From: Planctomycetaceae bacterium
Lineage (GTDB): Bacteria; Planctomycetota; Planctomycetia; Pirellulales; Thermoguttaceae
Assembly: GCA_021372005.1 (NCBI GenBank)
Contig: JAJFVC010000017.1
Location: forward strand, 1-64,000
Direction: 5' to 3'
DNA length: 64,000 bases
Shown: positions 60,777-64,000 of the stretch, one piece after another
Layout: each line of letters opens with the position of its first letter
How positions within the stretch are numbered: position 1 is the stretch's first letter
The notes under the pieces: generated by a model
Databases searched by the model: none
What the model was told of the DNA's origin: nothing
The model's input: the letters and a program-made list of their open reading frames with translations, nothing else
Translations under genes and position numbers: made by a program

Positions 60777-61778
60777 TTATTGGCGAGTCGGCAAGGGATG
60801 GCCGGCCTGTCCGCCCTCGTAGACGCTGAATTCGGCCCACAGCGGCAGATGTTCGGAGATTTCCTGCGCGCCGGGTAGCGTCAGATCGAACTCGCGCATC
60901 ATGTCGACCACTTCGACACGGCCGGTGAACTCGCACGTGGCGCGGCGGTCCAGCAAGATGTTGTCGAGCAGGTTGGCGCCGCGAACCGTGGTGGGAACCT
61001 CGGACAGCAGCGGGGCGACGCCCAACAGTTTGCCGAGCTGGCCGAGATGCCGGTCGTCGGTCTCCAGGTCGCCGAGCAGGATGATGTCGTCCTCGCGCCG
61101 CGAGTCGCCGCGCCAATCACCGTCACGCACGGCGCGAAATGCGTCGGCCAGCAGATCCAACTCGACTGCGACGTGTTCGGGATCGTTTTCGACCGCGATC
61201 AGCACGAACGTGAACGCCTCGGCCGGATCGGGCTCTCGCGTTTGGAACAGGCCCATCAGCGGCTTGACGCGGAATCGCCCCAAACGATCCTCGATAAAAC
61301 GAACCGTGGTCAGGTCGACGTTGATTCGCTTTCGGTCGAATACAAACGCACTGTAATGTTCCAGGGCATCGCGCTGTTGGGTCGGGCAGGTGGCGAAGTC
61401 ATACGCCCGACCGCTGACAGCGTTGAGCTGTTCGACCAGGCGGATCAGCACGCCCCGATTTTTTCCACGGATGCCCTGCAACGCGATCAAGTCGAACCGC
61501 GGCAGCAAATGGGTCAACACGTCGTTGACGCGACGATTGGCCAACTTTGTCTCGTCGAGCCGTCCGAGTTGGAACGTGGCGATGCGGAACGTAGGCTGGA
61601 TCGGGCCGGTGGGCCGGTCGAGGGGCGAACTGCCTCCGGACGATCCGCCGCGCGGCACGACGGTCCAGCCGCCGGGCCGTCCGTTTTCCATGCGACGCTG
61701 AACGTCGTAATTGATCAGAAAATAGCCGACGCCGATCGCCGCGGCGATGGCCAGCAGAATGAGCAATTGCTTCGCCAT
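60777..61778 (-). CDS. Endonuclease/exonuclease/phosphatase (EEP) family protein with degenerate active site
   Basis: The 333 residues have an N-terminal membrane anchor (about 4-22), a low-complexity linker and an EEP fold (62-325). The fold is recognisable from FRIATFQLGRL, FDLIALQGIRG, ILLGDLETDDR, LLDNILLD and EISEHLPLWAEF. Key catalytic residues differ: Asn of the first motif is Gln70, the metal-binding Glu of LQE is Gly102, Asn of GDFN is Glu239, and SDH reads SEH (His310 kept). It may be inactive or have altered chemistry. It is divergent from the HEAT-repeat gene and ends before a strong terminator. Confidence 0.8.
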   Translation of the reverse strand: MAKQLLILLAIAAAIGVGYFLINYDVQRRMENGRPGGWTVVPRGGSSGGSSPLDRPTGPIQPTFRIATFQLGRLDETKLANRRVNDVLTHLLPRFDLIALQGIRGKNRGVLIRLVEQLNAVSGRAYDFATCPTQQRDALEHYSAFVFDRKRINVDLTTVRFIEDRLGRFRVKPLMGLFQTREPDPAEAFTFVLIAVENDPEHVAVELDLLADAFRAVRDGDWRGDSRREDDIILLGDLETDDRHLGQLGKLLGVAPLLSEVPTTVRGANLLDNILLDRRATCEFTGRVEVVDMMREFDLTLPGAQEISEHLPLWAEFSVYEGGQAGHPLPTRQ

Positions 61779-62029
61779 GGCTTATAAGGTATCGAAGGAC
61801 CGGAATTTGCTCCAGTCCAATTTAGGGGGTATTGGTTTTTCGGCGAACTCCTGTCACACGATGACCCAAAAACGGCAGTTTTCGGTCCTTCACGGCTGGG
61901 ACGCTCTGACATCGGCGGCTTGAAAGTCGGAAACCGTTGGAAAAATCGGTAGAATTGGAGTTTTGCGGAGGTTGAATTTGCCCGGCCGTGCCGATGTTTC
62001 GTATACTAAAGGAAGTCATACGATTCACC

Positions 62030-63241
62030 ATGAAACTTTGGTTGCCGACCGTTGTGGCGTTGTTGACGGTATCCGTGGCGCAGGCCGCTTCGGACGAGGT
62101 TTTCGTGTTGAGCAACGGCAGCCGGATCACGGGCCAGTGGCTCAATCGGGATCAGTTGCCGCGACGCAACTACACGATTCAACTGGCCGAGGGGGCGACC
62201 GTTTCGTTGGACGCCAAAGAGATCAAAAAAGTCTTGCCGCTGAAACCGGACGAGGTCGAGTACGAACGGATCGTGCCGACCTATGCCGATACGGCCCAGG
62301 CTCAATGGGCGCTGGCCCAATGGTGCCGAGAGCACCGTCTCAGCAAGCAGCGAGAGGTTCATCTGCAAAGGGTCATCGAACTGGACCCGGAGCACGTGTT
62401 GGCTCGGCGGGCGTTGGGTTACAACAAAGTCGAGGGACAGTGGATTACGCACGACGACCTGATGATCCAACGCGGCTATGTCAAATACAAAGGTCAGTGG
62501 AAGCTCCAACAACAAATCGAGCTGGCCGAGAACAAAAAAAAGCAAGAGGCCGAAGAGCAGGAATGGTTTTTGAAAGTCAAAAGGTGGTGCGGCTGGTTGG
62601 GCGGCGCCCGCGATCAACAGGCCCGGGACAATCTGCTGACGATCGACAACCCCGCGGCGATTCGCGCGTTGGCGTTGGCGTTGGAGAAGGAAAACGATTC
62701 GGGCGTCCGGCGATTGCTCGTCGAGTCGTTGGCGAAGATCGACACGTTGGAAGCGGCGCATGAATTGGCGGTGAGGGCGGTCGACGATCGATCGGAGGAC
62801 ATCCGTTCCAAATGTCTTGATCTATTGGAAAAAAAGAAGCGGCCGCAAGTGACGTCTTACTTCATTGCTCGGATGCGCGACAAGAAGAGCGACAATCCGA
62901 CGATTAATCGGGCGGCCGAATGTCTGGGTCGGATGAAAGATCCCGTGTCAGTCGAACCGCTCATTGAATCGCTGGTGACGGCCCACAAATTCAAAGTGGT
63001 GAAGCCGGGCGGCGACAATCCCACCAGTGCGAGCTTCGGCAAAGGGCCGGGCGGTGGAGGTTCCGGGCTGTCGGCCGGCGGCGGTCCCACGATCATCCGT
63101 CGGTTCTTTTCTAATCAGGCGGTGCTCGATGCGTTGGTCGAGATGACCGGCGTCAATTTCAATTTCGATCAGCGGGCGTGGCGCGATTGGTACGCGGCGC
63201 AGAAAAAATCGCCCGATGCCGCCAACACGCGCCGTAACTGA
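62030..63241 (+). CDS. Secreted HEAT-repeat protein (planctomycete type)
   Basis: The 403 residues start with a signal peptide (1-20, SVAQA-A). A small beta domain (about 24-70; VFVLSNGSRITGQWL...TVSLDAKEIKKV), a helical region with GYNKVEGQWITHDDL and YVKYKGQWKL, and HEAT-like repeats (about 200-310) follow, then a Gly-rich loop. A scaffold role in the periplasm is likely. ATG 62030 is chosen for the signal peptide over a GTG at 61988. Confidence 0.8.
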   Translation: MKLWLPTVVALLTVSVAQAASDEVFVLSNGSRITGQWLNRDQLPRRNYTIQLAEGATVSLDAKEIKKVLPLKPDEVEYERIVPTYADTAQAQWALAQWCREHRLSKQREVHLQRVIELDPEHVLARRALGYNKVEGQWITHDDLMIQRGYVKYKGQWKLQQQIELAENKKKQEAEEQEWFLKVKRWCGWLGGARDQQARDNLLTIDNPAAIRALALALEKENDSGVRRLLVESLAKIDTLEAAHELAVRAVDDRSEDIRSKCLDLLEKKKRPQVTSYFIARMRDKKSDNPTINRAAECLGRMKDPVSVEPLIESLVTAHKFKVVKPGGDNPTSASFGKGPGGGGSGLSAGGGPTIIRRFFSNQAVLDALVEMTGVNFNFDQRAWRDWYAAQKKSPDAANTRRN

Positions 63242-63305
63242 TTTTCTTCGAGTGGCCAAAAACAAATCTTGAAATCGGCCGCGCGGCGTTGTAAGTTAAC
63301 GCCCG

Positions 63306-63488
63306 ATGATGACGCACGACGCACCGTCCGGCAACACGAAAAAAATGGCCCAGCTTCAGTCGGTCCTGGCGGAGATTCTGGCCGAATCGTTGCGGCGAGG
63401 TTTTTTCGGCCGGGCCGTCGTCGAGCTGAGCGTGCAGGATGGAACGATCCAACACATCCGCCGCACGGTCGAACGCATTGAGAGGTAG
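63306..63488 (+). CDS. DUF2292-like small protein (60 aa)
   Basis: The 60 residues read as one helix and a beta hairpin: LQSVLAEILAESLRRGFFG then RAVVELSVQDGTIQHIRRT, similar to DUF2292/YezD proteins (VQDG-x-(V/I)-x-x-I). Function is unknown. It lies between the HEAT gene and the hairpin region before the prohead protease gene, on the same strand. ATG 63306 or 63309. Confidence 0.65.
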   Translation: MMTHDAPSGNTKKMAQLQSVLAEILAESLRRGFFGRAVVELSVQDGTIQHIRRTVERIER

Positions 63489-63494
63489 CCGTCT

Positions 63495-63625
63495 CCTTTT
63501 ATGGACCACGGGCCGCGTCGCAGCGGTCGCTACGATATCGGTATCCCGCGGAGCCGGTCCTTGATTGACCGGTGTTCGCGTGAGCCCGCCGCGAATCGAG
63601 CTTCGGTTTGCGGCGGGCTTTTTTT
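63495..63625 (+). ncRNA. Candidate small RNA or leader ending in a strong terminator
   Basis: About 130 bases between the DUF2292-like gene and the phage protease gene contain the perfect hairpin CCGGTC / GACCGG (about 63554-63573) and finish in the terminator at 63583-63625. The arrangement, hairpins then terminator directly before a new ribosome-binding site, fits a small RNA or a leader under termination control. No known RNA family was recognised and no promoter is clear. Confidence 0.3.
63583..63625 (+). terminator. Rho-independent terminator before the prohead protease gene
   Basis: AGCCCGCCGC (63583-63592) pairs perfectly with GCGGCGGGCT (63610-63619), followed by seven T (63619-63625). 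The next gene starts only 26 bases later. Confidence 0.9.
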
Positions 63626-63650
63626 GTGGAAACGCAGGAAAGGAATCACT

Positions 63651-64000
63651 ATGACCGACTGGTTGCAGGAATTTTGCGATTCGCGCGGCGTATTAATGCG
63701 CGTGGACCGTCAGGCGGGCGTGATTCGCGGCGTCAAGCTGCTGGGGCTCGAGTCGCGCAACGGACGAGATTATCTGCCCGAAGCCGTGGCCGAGGCCGCC
63801 TGCTTGTATGAAGACGCCAAGGTGAATGTGAATCATCCGAAGGGAAGCCCGTCGAGCCCGCGCGATTATCAGGATCGCATCGGTGCGATTCGCCAGGTGA
63901 CGTTTCGGCCCGGTGAAGGGCTTTTTGGCGATTTTCATTTCAACCCGAAACACGCCTTGGCGGAACAGTTGATGTGGGACGCGGAGCATGCCCCGGAAAA
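63651..64000 (+). CDS. Phage prohead protease-like protein, cut by window edge
   Basis: 116 complete codons are visible from ATG 63651 (AAAGGAA 6 bases upstream), with no stop. The sequence includes IRGVKLLGLESRNGRDYLPE, AKVNVNHPKGSP, DRIGAIRQV and GLFGDFHFNPKHALAEQLMWDAEHAPE, the pattern of capsid maturation (prohead) proteases, where the His in the VNHP segment and a later Ser act in catalysis. The C-terminal part and any capsid gene lie beyond the window. It is on the opposite strand from the terminase block 3 kb to the left. Confidence 0.75.
   Translation, partial: MTDWLQEFCDSRGVLMRVDRQAGVIRGVKLLGLESRNGRDYLPEAVAEAACLYEDAKVNVNHPKGSPSSPRDYQDRIGAIRQVTFRPGEGLFGDFHFNPKHALAEQLMWDAEHAPE

Noticed and set aside
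60697-60822. 41-codon plus-strand frame overlapping the end of the EEP gene
   Set aside because: It has no ribosome-binding site and overlaps a clear coding region on the other strand; it also spans a terminator region.
1-64000. tRNA, rRNA, tmRNA, CRISPR arrays and insertion sequences
   Set aside because: Scanned by eye for T-arm/CCA ends, repeat-spacer patterns and transposase motifs; none was convincing.

Overview
The window looks like chromosomal DNA of a planctomycete (Planctomycetota, probably the Pirellulales side). The DNA is GC-rich (roughly 60% by eye). The supporting genes are an oversized SecA with an inserted small beta domain, a BBP2-type porin, a thioredoxin/YHS-like secreted protein, a HEAT-repeat protein of the planctomycete kind, an RRM protein with a glycine-rich tail, a BRCT/MerR/TPR protein, and the Kdo transferase of a Gram-negative outer membrane. 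No rRNA, tRNA, CRISPR array or insertion sequence was recognised.

Layout. 0-4 kb: a truncated secreted choloylglycine-hydrolase-like enzyme (-), an SpoU/TrmH rRNA methyltransferase (+) and a ClC/CBS chloride channel (-). 3.9-8.7 kb (-): a tight operon of receiver-domain protein, DUF5752-like protein, TreT-like glycosyltransferase, OtsA and OtsB, preceded by a consensus sigma-54 promoter. Divergent from it (9.0-11.9 kb, +) lies an NtrB/NtrC-type pair, so the pair probably activates the trehalose operon. 12-20.4 kb (+): TPR lipoprotein, OPT transporter, SecA, WaaA; then Rho (-). 21.7-25.3 kb: a hairpin-rich spacer, thioredoxin/YHS-like protein, porin. 25.3-32.8 kb (-): an operon of a CydA-like protein fused to a c-type cytochrome, DUF2892, membrane fusion protein and RND pump. 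32.9-38.8 kb: Nramp-UspA fusion, a conserved hypothetical, O6-alkylguanine-DNA alkyltransferase, rubrerythrin, glycyl-tRNA synthetase. 39.2-47.8 kb: activator/2-hydroxyacyl-CoA dehydratase fusion, BRCT/MerR/TPR protein, two TIM-barrel isomerase-like proteins, a GT-C-like membrane protein and the RRM protein.

47.9-53.7 kb: an ECF sigma / anti-sigma / PDZ operon (-) stands back to back with NfeD - FloA - hypothetical - GspF-like protein (+). 53.7-60.6 kb (-): a phage-derived block read as HTH/zinc-ribbon protein, permuted NlpC/P60-like hydrolase, small protein, papain-like peptidase, small membrane protein, ParB-like protein, ABC-ATPase/GNAT fusion, terminase small and large subunits. No portal or capsid gene lies beside it, but a prohead-protease-like gene opens at the right edge (63.65 kb, +), after a degenerate EEP-family protein, a HEAT protein and a DUF2292-like small protein. 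The window therefore holds two separated pieces of a phage or GTA-like packaging and morphogenesis system.

Functionally the host part mixes osmotic/desiccation protection (trehalose, ClC), envelope work (SecA, WaaA, porin, RND pump, FloA) and low-oxygen or redox chemistry (rubrerythrin, 2-hydroxyacyl-CoA dehydratase-type enzyme, cytochrome fusion). Gene functions are read from motifs and recalled family features; no database search was possible.
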